The notes under the pieces: model-generated
Seen by the model: only the letters and a program-made list of their open reading frames with translations
The model's database searches: none
Told to the model about the DNA's origin: nothing
Position numbers and translations under genes: made by a program
Shown here: in pieces, positions 45,111 to 57,360 of the stretch
Layout: every line of letters begins with the position of its first letter
Position numbering within the stretch: the stretch's first letter is position 1
Assembly: GCF_008831285.2 (NCBI RefSeq)
Contig: NC_045144.1
Coordinates: 8,843,886 to 8,907,885 of the forward strand
From: Nymphaea colorata
Lineage: Eukaryota; Streptophyta; Magnoliopsida; Nymphaeales; Nymphaeaceae
DNA: 64,000 bases
Direction: 5' to 3'

Positions 45111-48024
45111 ATTGAGTAATATGGTTCTAAATTTTGATACGGGCCGAAATATCATTTTTCAAAATTTTTAAACATAACAAGTAAATTTTTTCTAAAATTT
45201 ACATGTATCTTTTTTTTAAAATTTTTCTTTTGAAATGGGGCCAAGGCCCATGCAGGCCCTCCTTGGCTCGACCCTTGATTGAACCTGACTCCGCAAGAAC
45301 TTCTAAGGCTGGGCTAGCTTGGCGCACCATTTGATCATATATATTTTTATTTGGCAAATGGTAATTAAAATGTGACCAATATGTAGCACTTGATATGGAA
45401 GATACAAAAAAGACCAAACTAGCTTTCAAAAGTACTCTTTTAGGCATCAGTAACATGCTCAGGATAATCATACTACTAGTTGGAGCAAGATGACCTTTTT
45501 CTTCTATGCAAGTCATGAAATATCCATCTTGGAAGGACCAATTTGTCATTCAACTCTGCAATTTTGTTGTGAAGTCACTCACTGCATGCACTATGGTGGC
45601 AAACTTAGTCCGGCCACCACCCCTTCATTCAAACCTCGCAAGACCTGAGGTGGTCAAAGAGAACCTAGAAGTAATGCACATTGACTATGCAAGTGGGTGC
45701 GATGCAGAAAGAAGCTTGCATAGTCATCGGGTTGATAGGAACAAGGCTCTCTCGCTTGCCCTCTTATCACACAAAGAAAACAAGGCCGATGAAGAAAAAG
45801 ACGAAGAAGACACAAAGAGTTAACGTGATTCAGAGACACAGTTTTCTTATGTCCATGGCTGCAGAGTTTTTCTACTGCCACAAATGAAGTATCAAATGCT
45901 AGAAACCACCCCCCTCATAAACATGGGGACTAGGGCAAACCTGGAAAACATAAAATTACATTAATGCCCTTGCAAAAATAAAAAAAGTTGTTGGAAATTA
46001 GGGAAGCCTATTAATATGGATTATGCCTTCCTCTCCCTAATCAACAATTTAATTTTTGACTTGGCGCCGTATTTGGAGGCTTATATGTCTTCAATTCAAT
46101 TGGACCAATTATGAGTTTGTCTCTTGCATTTCAATTAAAGCACACACATGGTGCATGCAGATACAAATGTAATTCCATTTTCTGAAGTGAGGATGTGTTA
46201 AAATGCTGACACCAATTCAAGAAGTTCCATAGGCCTAAAGAACATGAGCCCTTATTGTTTTTATAGTGTTATAAGTTGCAGAATTCTTGATATTCTCTTT
46301 TTATTTTGTTTGTTAAAATTAATCAAAGAATTTTAATAAATAACAAAAATAAAAATATGTCCAATATAAACTGATTTGATTTTCTGTAATATTTTGTAAA
46401 AAGATGCACCTCCAACCTTGTGGTTAACAACAAAAGGTAGAGTCGTCAACCCTCCTACGCCATACTTCCTCCTTCCTCCCCACACCCTTGCATTCGATCC
46501 AGATTCTTCTTGATGAAGGGGAGGAGCCAATTTACTAGAGCTCTTCTTGTAAAACCAAATTTATCAACATCGATGGGTATGGGCTCTCTTGCAAAATGCT
46601 GAAGGATGGTAAAAAATTTAGAACTCTATTTCAACTTTTTTTTTTTAGTTTAAGTTGGTTTTCTTTATATAATTTACTCTTAAAAGTAAAATAGGAGTGA
46701 ACCTACATGTTTAGCTCTTCATTGCAATGATCGTCATGTCCCCAAAACAAAGGAGGCTTCTATGGGAACCAATAGTGGGATCTTCTATCAGTTGTCAATC
46801 TCAAGGTTATAATTGAAATTTCATGCATCTCATAGTATAACTTATAATCTTTATGATGAAATGAGAGTAAATATTTGGTAACTTTAAATACATCAGCAAC
46901 TTTTATATTTCACACTAATTCATGAGAGGAAGATGGCAAAAAGTTTTTGATTTTTTGAACTTTTATTTTATTTTTATTGAAATCATAAATCATTCTACAA
47001 ATAAGAATAAAAAATTGATGATATGTTTAAATATTTTTTTCATCTTTAAAATCAGAAACCTTGTTGAAGTCGATCCAGTTCTCCTTAATTTCATCCATCC
47101 CTCTCTTCCTAGACTCTCTTTCTCTGTGGTATCTATACCCACAGTACAAAACTTAATATCACGAAAAAGACCTACAAAAAAACATGTAATATTGTAAACT
47201 TTTACATTAAAGGTTTTTTCCTTTTTATTAAAGTAAAATATCTTACCTCCAATCCCAATCACATGACTTTAGCCATTATTCGGACAATCTACATATGAGA
47301 AAACATAAATTGCCATCAATCAAAAGAGAAAAACAAAACACTGGACAAAGTGCTAATTTCCTTTTTTGCTTGGGGCATGCAGGATGAGAGCCTTGCCCAT
47401 TGCTAATATGTGTTGACGGGAGAGAGAGAGGGATTTTAAAAAAAATTGGAAAAGCAAGGCAGCATCATCCATGGGCCATGCTTCCTTCGCCATAGAGAGC
47501 GATGTCACAATTAATGGTTTGTCCCCAGTGCTGGTGGGACAAAACAGATGCAAGGTGGGATGAAGCAGGTGAAAAGATCAAGGAGTGGGAAAAAGGGCTA
47601 GCTAGTGCTGAATAGGTGAAACATCTCTAATGCAACAAAGAGCAGGCTAGAGCTATAAAACTATCTGATAATAGCATCAATCACAACACAATTAAATAAA
47701 CAATGCCCAACAAGTGATCATCGGCAATATTTGTCACTTTTGTGCCAATGGAAACCCCAGCTGGTTTATAACTATGTGGATCTGCCACTGTAAGTTATAG
47801 TATTTTTTTTGTATAATTTTATGGGCATAATTTCAAAACCATAAACAAAATAGAAAATGTTGAACAACACCTATATTTCATATCTTGTTAAGAACATAAT
47901 GAACATCTTTCATGGTTAATAAGAACGTCCAAGATTTTGTTCGTCAAGTGTTAAAGTTTTATTTTGCTTAACTTTCTAGTATTGACAAAAGATTTTTTTA
48001 ACTAATTTTCATACCACTATAAAA
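45111..48024. other. Intergenic; no recognised gene
   Basis: Open frames up to 116 codons (45,199-45,549 minus; 45,506-45,823 plus) have no domain I recognise and overlap each other on opposite strands. The rest is AT-rich with short A or T runs. I see no RNA gene. Confidence 0.45.
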
Positions 48025-50863
48025 TAGCTAATTAAACATGAAACTAACAATATTATTTGGTATAGTTAAAGAGGCTACACAAACTAATAAAACAGGAAAC
48101 TTGTTTATCATATGGGTACTGATAATCAGTTTCCCCATAGCTAAATGGATGAAAGGTGCAATTTTTTAAGTAATAGTGCAGAGCTTATGTGTATTTATAA
48201 CAATATCAAAAAGTTAAATTGTGCTTTTGCAAATTGTCAAATACTTAGTTAGAACTTTTAAATCTCCCTCTTTTTGAAAATCAGAGATTAAACTCTTAGG
48301 TTATCCTGGTCACTTTGCCTCTCACAATGTGCAATTATAGAGTAAAGGTTTCTTAAAGTATGAATCCCTACCTAGGCAAGCATAGCGCTGCTTTGAAAGG
48401 GGCTACAGTTGGATTTTACTCCTTGGTTAGTTGCTTGCTGGTTAAGCCTTCATTGAATTCCTTAAGTCATTGTTGTGCTCTCATATATTCTCTAAAAGGA
48501 AGATACCGAGAGAAATCAGTATGTAAATGGAATCAAAATATTTTTAGTATTTCATTTGTTTCCATTGTGGATGTTGAGAATGACAAATATAGAATGAATC
48601 CATTATATGGTCAATGAACAAAATTAATGTATAAAAAGCAAAAAACAACATAAATGAGGATTGATTGGTTTGCATTCATAATTTCTTCACTTGGTGCAAT
48701 TTTATTGATTACTATCATATTGTATCTATAGTTTCTAGACTGAGCCAACTTTTTGCACTATAAATTGGATAATCGAACCCTTTCTACAAGGTGAGTGAGG
48801 TATTTCTCATTATTCATTCCTTTCTTATATTTTACTTTCAACAGTATTCATGGTAACTAAAAACATTGCTCAATGAACGCTGCTCTAATTTTTTTCTCCT
48901 AGTGAAAAGTTCATCCCAAAACTCCATATCGTGCATAGAAAAGCTTAACTTCCTAACTCTATGCTCGACTACATTCCCGTGGAGAGATTGCTAACCTACC
49001 ATAAAGTAAGAATCCCAAGGTGAAATAAGTGCCTGGTAAATCCAAAGAGCAAAAACTTCACAAACACAAGTTAGATGAATCTATCCAGGAAAGGGAAGAT
49101 GCAACTAGCGATGTTGACTCTCAAAGTGAAAATCAAGTGGAAGAGAATCAAGCAAATCTAGTTCAGGGTCAGCTATTTCATATTTTGAGGAACTGTATAA
49201 TTTGATAGTATGGATGCATTCACATTTCCTATTTTGCTTATGCTCTTGTTTTATTTTATGTATACATGTTTAAGATTTTGTGCATATTGATCTTTAGGAG
49301 CACTATGTTAGTTTGATGGGAAATACTTACTAGCAAAGTTCTTGTTTCTTCATTCAAGTTTGTTGTAGTGTGTGGCATTCACTTGTTTTATTAGAAAGTG
49401 TCCATGCCTCACATTCAAAGATCAAGTCTTTTTCTATTGAGAAACTGACAAAAAAGATTTGTATAATATGTTACATGAGCAGAAGTTGCCCTATCCATTT
49501 GAATCCATAGAGGAAAAATCTCATCTTCAAAAGGGACAAGCCTATGGTTTATGTTGGGATTGGTTATGGTGTTCTTATAAAATATCCACATTCAACAACT
49601 CAAGTAGAGCAGGAGCAAGCACCTTCACTCTTGACAAAGCAACTTGATTCTCAAAAAAGTATCTTGTGTTAAGAATCTCATTCCCTATCCTCATCAGTTT
49701 TTTCCTTTTTGGAGAAACCACCTTTTTCTGTGGTCATATGCCCCTTTGCTCATGTTGTAAGGCATTTCCTGATTGTTGACTCAGATGAATTTATTTATTT
49801 TCTTTGAGTATGTATAGGAACTGATGAGGGCAGGTAATAAGATTCACTAAGGCCCTATTTGATCACTCGGGATTTCACCATAGTAGGTTGAGACGAATTC
49901 AAATTTTTGAAATCGGACACGGTTCCATCAAATTGGGCATGAGATTTCTCCCTATTGTGATGGATTCTGGAATGGCGATTCCAGATAGTCAGTCCCACCT
50001 TGAGGGGTCAGACAGCCATTCTAGCTTCGTTTTTGTGCTCGTTAGGGCTTCACGTGCTCCTTCACTTCCATCTTCATCACAACAGCTGCAGTCATCGTCA
50101 TTGCCATCTTTAAAGCAGCTACCTGCAGCCATTGTCGTCACCATCTCTTGACCGACTGGGGACCATCGTCAGCCTCTTCCTACCTTGCCATTGTCAACAT
50201 CTCCCCACCTCACCACTTGACCGTGGAGCCACCATTGTCAACATGGTTACATGGGTGAAGCAAGGTGGGTGGTCTCTCTCTTTCTCTCTCACCAATTGTT
50301 CCTCCCTGTGTAGGCTCCCATGCGACATAACCACTTGTTGTCGGAGGTTGTTATACAAAGCTTCAACCATGTTCTACTAATTGCTTTCTCAGGTGCTCTC
50401 TCTATCTCTCACCTTGTGCTGGACGAAATGGCGTCTGTTCGCACATCCTTCTTCAACACACTGTTTCTTGTTCGCACATTGTGGGTGAAATAGTGTATGT
50501 TAGCAATGTCCTTCTGATCCATCACTTCTCCGTGGTCTGGAAATCATGAGGATATGCTCTGTAACCCATTTAATGTCATTCCTCTGTTGCTTTCTTCATG
50601 ATGAACTTTCCTGTGTTGGAGAAATAATATGAAATTGGATTTTTTGAGTAATTCTTTTGTTTGTTTTGCTCAAGAATGATGAGGGCATCTTGAATGAACT
50701 GCAGGTCATGTGTTTGGAAGCACTAATGGCTGCCAAAACATGGGATTGATGGTCCACCACCATATTAAAGGCGTAGGACTGACAATACATTGCTTTAGTG
50801 TGGTTTAAACTTGCATGCTGGTTTTAGGAGACATCATGAATCATGGAAATAACAAAATAACTC
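48025..50863 (+). repeat. Segmental duplication, copy B
   Basis: Direct copy of 40,205-44,320 without the hAT MITE. Its 3' part (50,195 onward) is repeated again in inverted orientation at 51,280-52,272. Confidence 0.85.
49029..49176 (+). pseudogene. Unidentified exon-like frame, copy B
   Basis: An open plus-strand stretch reads VPGKSKEQKLHKHKLDESIQ, then EREDATSDVDSQSENQVEEN and QANLVQGQLFH. Copy A has VPGNAKEQK at the same place and is then split by the MITE; after the insert KLDE-like and DATSND blocks reappear. Differences between the copies include third-position changes (CCT/CCG, CAA/CAG), hinting at a once-coding ancestor. The family is not recognised. Confidence 0.4.
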
Positions 50864-52122
50864 AAAATCCAAAAGATCCTTCTAATTAACTCATAGGGTT
50901 TGCAATTCCATAAGTTGAGTAATGATTTCAGATGTAGAAAAATTGTGTTCCTATCTAAATTCAAAGATATCGTGTTTTTATTTAAATGCAAGAAGCTTCT
51001 AAAGGAAACATGTCGTATCAATGGATAACTCTGAAAATACTTCATTCTTTTTTGGTCATATCAGATTGGTGTGAAATGTCCTTTTGATTCTTAGCTAAAA
51101 CTGTTCAAAATTCATTCACAATTGGGTCAAGTGAATAAATTGATAGAGCTTTATGGCTCCATTCATTCACTGCTGGATCAAGTGAATAAATGGATTGCAC
51201 TACATAGCTCTATATATAGCTTTATCTATTTATTTACTTCCAAACTGTGAATGATTTTTTTTTTTTTTTACCGATTTGATATGTCCAGATAAGAATGAAG
51301 TATTTTCAGAGTTATCCATTGATACAACATGTTTCCTCACCTCCTGCATTTACATAGAAACATGGTAGCTCTGAATTTAGATAGAAACATGATTTATCTG
51401 CATTTGAAAGCACGACTTTCAGCTTATGGATTTGCAAACCCCGTGAGTTAAGTAGAAGCTCCTTTTAGTTTTTAAGTTATTTTGTTATTTCCATGATTCA
51501 TGATGTTTTCTAAAACCAGCATGCAGGTTCAAGCCACATTAAAGCAATGCGTTGCTAATCCTAAGCTTTGGCAGCTATTAGCAATTCCAAACACCAGATG
51601 ACATTGCAGAGAGCACAACGTACTTCTCATTGGCTACAACAATTTGCTTCAAACGATGCCTACATCATTCCATCAATTACAAAAAGAGCACTACATACGA
51701 AACCCCTCCCTAATTGCAAAATATGATGAATGCTAGACCCATCAAGATGATATCACAATTCCTAAGCAAAACTAACGAAAGAAGCATCCAGGAAACCCAA
51801 TTTCATAGTATTTCTCTAATAAACAAGAAAGTTTGTCATCAAGAAAGCAATAGAAGAACGACATCAGAAGTTAATTACAGCGCATATCCTTATGATTGCC
51901 AGACCATAGAGAAACGGCGGACCTGAAGGTTGGCCTTGTCATGTGCTCACTCATACACCAGTTCACCAACAATGTGTGAACAAGTAGTATGTTGAAGAGA
52001 AAGATGTGCTAATAGAAGAAAATAGAAGCAAGCAAAATAAAAGATTGAGATGCCAATGTGAGCGACCGAGAGAGCACATGAGAAAGTGATTCGTAGAACA
52101 CGATTGAAGCTTGTATAACCTC

Positions 52123-52170
<48 letters not shown>

Positions 52171-52272
52171 TCACCCACCTTGCTTCACCAAGAGATGGAA
52201 ACAGATAGATAGGTGAGTGGGATAGACGGGTGAATGGTCTGTCAAGAATGGCGAGGTGGGGAGATGGTGATG
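50195..52272. repeat. ~2 kb imperfect palindrome (large inverted repeat)
   Basis: The right arm (about 51,190-52,272) is the reverse complement of the left arm (about 50,195-51,175). Paired landmarks are CATGATTCATGATGTTTTCTAAAACCAGCATGC at 51,494-51,526 (first words CATGATTCATGATG) against GCATGCTGGTTTTAGGAGAC at 50,815; GAATGAAGTATTTTCAGAGTTATCCA at 51,294 (start GAATGAAGTATTTTCAGAG) against CTCTGAAAATACTTCATTC at 51,030; and CATCTCCCCACCTC at 50,199 against GAGGTGGGGAGATG at 52,252. The centre is near 51,180-51,230. Arms are diverged with indels. Confidence 0.85.
52122..52171. repeat. Compound (GT)n(GA)n microsatellite
   Basis: About 20 bp of GT followed by about 28 bp of GA, in the right palindrome arm where copies A and B have shorter CT-rich runs. 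Confidence 0.95.
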
Positions 52273-53635
52273 ATTTTACTATCAAATAACCAAAGTATTT
52301 AACTAAAATTTGCTTTAGGGCCTTTATTGGCGGCACCTTATTTCCTTCATTCCATGTATTCTGGCAATCAGAGTTTCATCTTCTCTTTCAAGTTGGTGGT
52401 TGAGAAAAAAATAAGGAGAAAAATGTGAAGAGATGATTCACATTTTTCTCATTGTTTTTCTCAACTGGCAATTATCATTCTAACATCTAAGTGCTTAACA
52501 CATATCATTATATATATATATATATATAACCCGTCAGTATTTTTGACTGCACCAACCAGTATACATAACGAAAATATGATGTACAAATGCAAATAAAAAG
52601 TATATTCTTAATCGTTTAACTAATACTTATAAAATTTGAATAATCAATAGTTTGATCTTTTTTAATTTATAAAGCTTGTCTTGATTACCCAAGAAGAATA
52701 ATTTTTTTTTGGAGTTGATTTTCACAACCGAGGACATAAAGTACACGTTCAAACAATTAGTTTTTTATGAAAAAAAAAAGAGAGTAGAGATGTGAGTGGA
52801 CTGACTAGCCGATTGGTCCTACACTCACTTGCCGACCCATTGGCATCCCTGGGATGAGGACTTTAGAAAATTTGTTCAAAGTGTCCGTCTGAATCTCATT
52901 TTGATTAGGAAATTTAGAAAAGCAAGTCAGATTGCATAAGATAGGTGAAGTATGAGGGTTTCATATGTTTTCGATGTCCTGCTAATTTTCTCCCAACCTT
53001 TTTGGCTGTCCAAGATCTGGTTCATTTATCCATAGGTGGTTGGGCTGGTGGGATGATGAAATCTCTGTTGTCATTTTGATTTCAACGGGTGCTGCTCCTC
53101 TAAAGAATAGTCACAAAAAACGCGTTTTTTTTCGAAAAAAATATAATAAATTAAATAGTTGTTTAAAACTTTCAAAAACGTGTTTTTTTAAAAAAAAAAA
53201 AAACTTAAAAACGGAAAACAGGCACTTTTAACGTGTTCTTTGTGCAATTTTTCAGTTATTTTTCATTTTTTTCATTTTCTTCAGTTTTTTTAATGTTAAA
53301 CAGTTTTTTTTTTTCATTTTCTGTTTTTTATTTGTTACAAATCTGCTTATCTTTTGGTGTTTGTATTATTAGTTTCTCACTTATTTTATTTACTCTCATT
53401 TCTAGTTTTTTAAAAATTTACTGTATTTTTTCTGCTTTTTTCAAGCTCGTCGTGTTATACCAGAGAAAAACCTCGCCGTTTAAAACTCCAAGACGTTATT
53501 TGTGACTATGCTCTATACTACAAACGGTAGATCTATGATGGGTGTGTTTCTTCCTACCAAAGTCCCAAAGCAGCCTTGGAACCCAATGGTGTGGGAAGAA
53601 GTGGGTGGTTTCCACCTCTCATGGAATAGCCAAAC

Positions 53636-53684
<49 letters not shown>

Positions 53685-55250
53685 GAGGATCCAATGTGCA
53701 ACCCTAACTGACTGGGTGAACAAGGGTGGGACCAGATAGAATCTACTTGGATCAGATGGGTAACCTGAACCAGACCTGTTTTCACTCCTTTATGAGTCAA
53801 AACATCTTTTTTCCCCCTGCGTATTGGTCGGTGAATAAAGGATCTTATCAAATTCATCGATATACAGGAAGAAAGAGGTTTAGAAGGTGCAATATGAACT
53901 CATAGAAGATCCCAAACAGGAAGTAAGAAGTAACATCAATGACCACACTCTTGTCATGAAAATGAGGGGGGGAAATAGAACAAATGAAACAAAATAAACA
54001 CTAGGCGACAATATGGTAGGTGATCTCAAACAACTTTCCATTTCCATTGAGAGCGAATGGCAATATGACGCGTCTTTTATCAAAGGGTCGTTATGGCCGG
54101 TGGTGTTAAAGTAGGCTTTGAATTTTCTTTCTTTAGGATTCAGAATTTAGTCGAACAAATTGAATTTAGAAATGGTTAGGAACTGGCGTGAGAAAATGAG
54201 TTTGTGGTTGTTTAAGTTTAAAAAATGAAGTTGATTGAACCAAACAGACAAATCTATCGTCAATTAAGCTTTTTTTTTAAAAAAAATCACAAACAGAAAC
54301 TCATTTTTGTGCCAATTCCAAATCTTGAAAAAAGGAAATTCAAATCATACTTTACAAATTACAACCACCAGCCGCAACCAGTCTTTGACAGAAGGCTGGT
54401 CAGATTGCCACTTGCTCTAAATGGAAATGGGAAGTTTTATGAGATTACCACATTGTCCCATAGTGTTTAGTTTATTTCATTTTTGTTAATTTTTTCCCTC
54501 ATTCTCATGCCAAAAGTATGCATATTGGTGTGCCATTTTCTGTTTGGGCTCTTTGGTGAGATCATATTCCACCTTCTAAACCTCTTTATTCATATGTATG
54601 GATGAGTTCAACTATCCATTCCTTTGGGGAGTGTTCGGACAAAAGAACACTTCCCGAGTATTTCACAAATCAGCCCCAAATGTTAGGCAGGTTTATGAAA
54701 CAGTAAGTTCTACTGTTCTATGAATCTATCTCAATTTTGGGGCACATTCATAAAACACTCGTAAGGTATTTGTAATGCCAAATGACCCCTTAATTACTAA
54801 TCAATCTGTAGCTCAATTCCTCTAAGAAAAAATATGTTGACTCATAAAGAGGTGAAAGAGGATCAGGTTCAAGTTGGCAATATGATCCGAATTAATTATA
54901 TATTGTACTTGCCTTGTTGACCAAATTACATCCTGTTCATGTCATGGTAATAATAACACTTTGTCCCAAAAAAAAAAAAAGATGAAATACCAAATAAGAG
55001 GTTCATAAAAAGCTGTGTTTTCTTTGGATACAATCGCATTCACAGGCCACACTAAAACCATTACAACAAAAACACGTGAAAAAATAAAAAGAAAAGAAAA
55101 GAAACACAAAGTACTGGCCTTTAGTGGACCAAAGTAATGCTCTTATACAAGCCTGTAAATAAAAAGGGAATAACCTACACTAGTTCAACTATTTCATTCA
55201 GCTAATGGGGATATTTTTTGTTGCTATAAATTGCTGCAATTGAAAATAGT
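52273..55250. other. Intergenic; no gene seen
   Basis: Contains a CT run at 53,640-53,681 and a T-rich stretch at 53,230-53,420. The 53,360-53,510 segment resembles 50-210 of the window. 54,628-54,790 (GGGGAGTGTTCGGAC ... ATGCCAAATGACCCCTTA) may be a small decayed MITE. Overlapping low-complexity frames are not credible genes. Confidence 0.45.
53640..53681. repeat. (CT)n microsatellite
   Basis: About 42 bp of uninterrupted CT dinucleotides. Confidence 0.95.
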
Positions 55251-57360
55251 AAGACATCCATATATTTAGTTGGCTGATGTGATTGATGTAGTTCCAATTT
55301 ATTTTGTAACTGGTGGATCTTGTGAATGAGATCCAGACCATCCGAATTGGGAGGCCTTGTGATAGCATCGCTTTCTCGCTATCTCAGATACAAGACAGAA
55401 ACCCACGCCCGCACACACATAAACCCTAACCCAGTTGGGTATCTTCCTCAAAGGGCCGATTCACTTCAAGACATGCGATAGATCCCCTCTATATGGGTTC
55501 CGACCCTATTTACAACTCGGTCTGTCCACCAGACCCGCCCCACAATCCAGGACCCGTTCTCTATCATCACCCCCTCCTTTATCAAACACCTTGTCCTCAA
55601 GGTGTGAGAAGCATACTTGAGGTACCACTTGAGATATTAGCCCAAAGTAGTAAGCTATAGCTGCTAATCATCTGAAGCTCCCATGTTGTCAAGGGACTGG
55701 TATGAGCCAGACCACCCAATGAGTTCAGCCCATTGTTCGGGGAGAATCTACAGCACCTACAGCGTGAAAGATTTGATAGTTGCTGTTTTCTCTCTAGCAT
55801 CTATGGAACCACTAACAAGGATGAGGAGGTTTTCAATCTGTCCCTTACCCTGACCTCTCCTGAACATGAAAATGACTGCTATACAAGCTGCAAGTGCTAG
55901 GGATTGTGGCTCACCTGTGCCTCTCCATTAGGTCCCCAAACTATTGAAACTTGTGTTCTATTATTATGCCTAATAGGACTTTGTGATCTCATTCAACCGA
56001 ATGGGAGTCACGCTCTCCCTTCATTGCCAAGAACTCGTAGAGTCTCCATATAATAAAATCACCCAAAATTAAAGCTGTGATATATGTGCTGGGCCTCAAG
56101 TCCCTCAATTGATCAGTAGTATTACTTAAGGAACTAACAACGAAACCCTCTTGTGTTCCTTCCAACCCCACCGATTTTAAGTCTCCCCTCTTCCAGGAAA
56201 TAAGATGTCTCCTTTGAATTCCACATAGTAGTAGCTCTTGTTTCAATGAGGCATGTGAGCCACTGACTCGCACCCGAGGTTTGATATGAGTGCCTTGTAG
56301 TAAGTGTTATTTCATCAAAAATTATGGCAGGCATTCAAATATCTTCCACAGCTTCCACCTTCCTCCTAGTTCTGCTGAAAGTTTGTGGGAAGTACTTGAT
56401 CTAGGACAAAAGCTGATTTCATTTGGTGAAAGGCGAGGCCATTTACTTCCCTTAATTTCCCAGTCAACACTCAATGTTGAATCATTTTCTTCTTTGTCTA
56501 CACAAACTCCTACATTACCTGCTTGCCAACTTATGCCTCTATCCAGGTAACTCATTCTAATACCACACAAGTCCGAAACACTGTGCCAATCTTGTAAGTG
56601 AATTTAGTAGGGAAAAAAATGGAATAAGTTCCAAACTGCAATAACTACAACATCCTTACTCTTCCACATAGGTTCAGAAGTAAAGGATGAGATAGCTTTT
56701 GCAATATGTGCCTTTCTTAGGGAATCCATACCAATGGGAAACAACTGTTACAGAGCCGTTCAAGTTTTCAGCAGCGACAGAATTCTGAAACCTTCCCAAG
56801 ATGACAAACACAATCGCTTATTTTATTGTGCATAGTGCCGGTTTCCCATACCGAACCTTTTGGTCCTGTATTTATGGAAGATTTTGTCAATGTACCCTAT
56901 GAAACAAGGTTGTTTCCCGTAGTAATTTGGTGGCAATCAACAAGGAGCTCACTTACATTTCCTACAGTAAACGCTGCCGTAAGTTGGGTTGCTTTCCAAG
57001 GATTTTCTGTCCTCATCCCTTGGCTTCTTAACCCCTTTGATGTGAATGTCATGTGCTGCACATGATCGTTACCTACGTTGTCATTCATCCCTGAATTGGC
57101 CATACTGGCGTCCCATCTTCTGAGACCACCCACGGTTGAAAGCTTCTTCAAGGTAAGAGGCCAGTGCACCAACAGACATTTATCAGGGAATTGTTGAAAT
57201 TCTCTAAAGCTGGGGATGGAGTCTTCATATGTATGGTTCCTTAATTGTAGACCATGAATCTCCATTAACTTTCCCAAATAAACCAAACTAAACTTTGGTC
57301 TATAGTGCGCAAGAAGTGGCTTCTGGTTGAAGGCCCCTGTGAATCTATCCATTCTCCTAT
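55250..57360 (-). mobile_element. Probable 3' remnant of a Ty3/gypsy retrotransposon
   Basis: On the minus strand a frame ends with FSHLEDKV (55,580-55,606), the phrase that closes the integrase of many plant chromovirus-type gypsy elements. It is followed by a purine tract AAAGGAGGGGG and then TGATGATAGAGAACGGG, which looks like the start of the 3' LTR (55,571 leftward, to perhaps 55,250). Upstream, a WANISSGTSS stretch recalls the chromodomain-side block before HLEDKV. Further up (56,897-57,352) lies a 151-codon minus frame without a recognised domain. No second LTR was found inside the window. Confidence 0.45.

Noticed and set aside
56897-57352. 151-codon minus frame as a host gene
   Set aside because: No domain recognised and it lies upstream of gypsy-like sequence on the same strand; left as part of the probable element.
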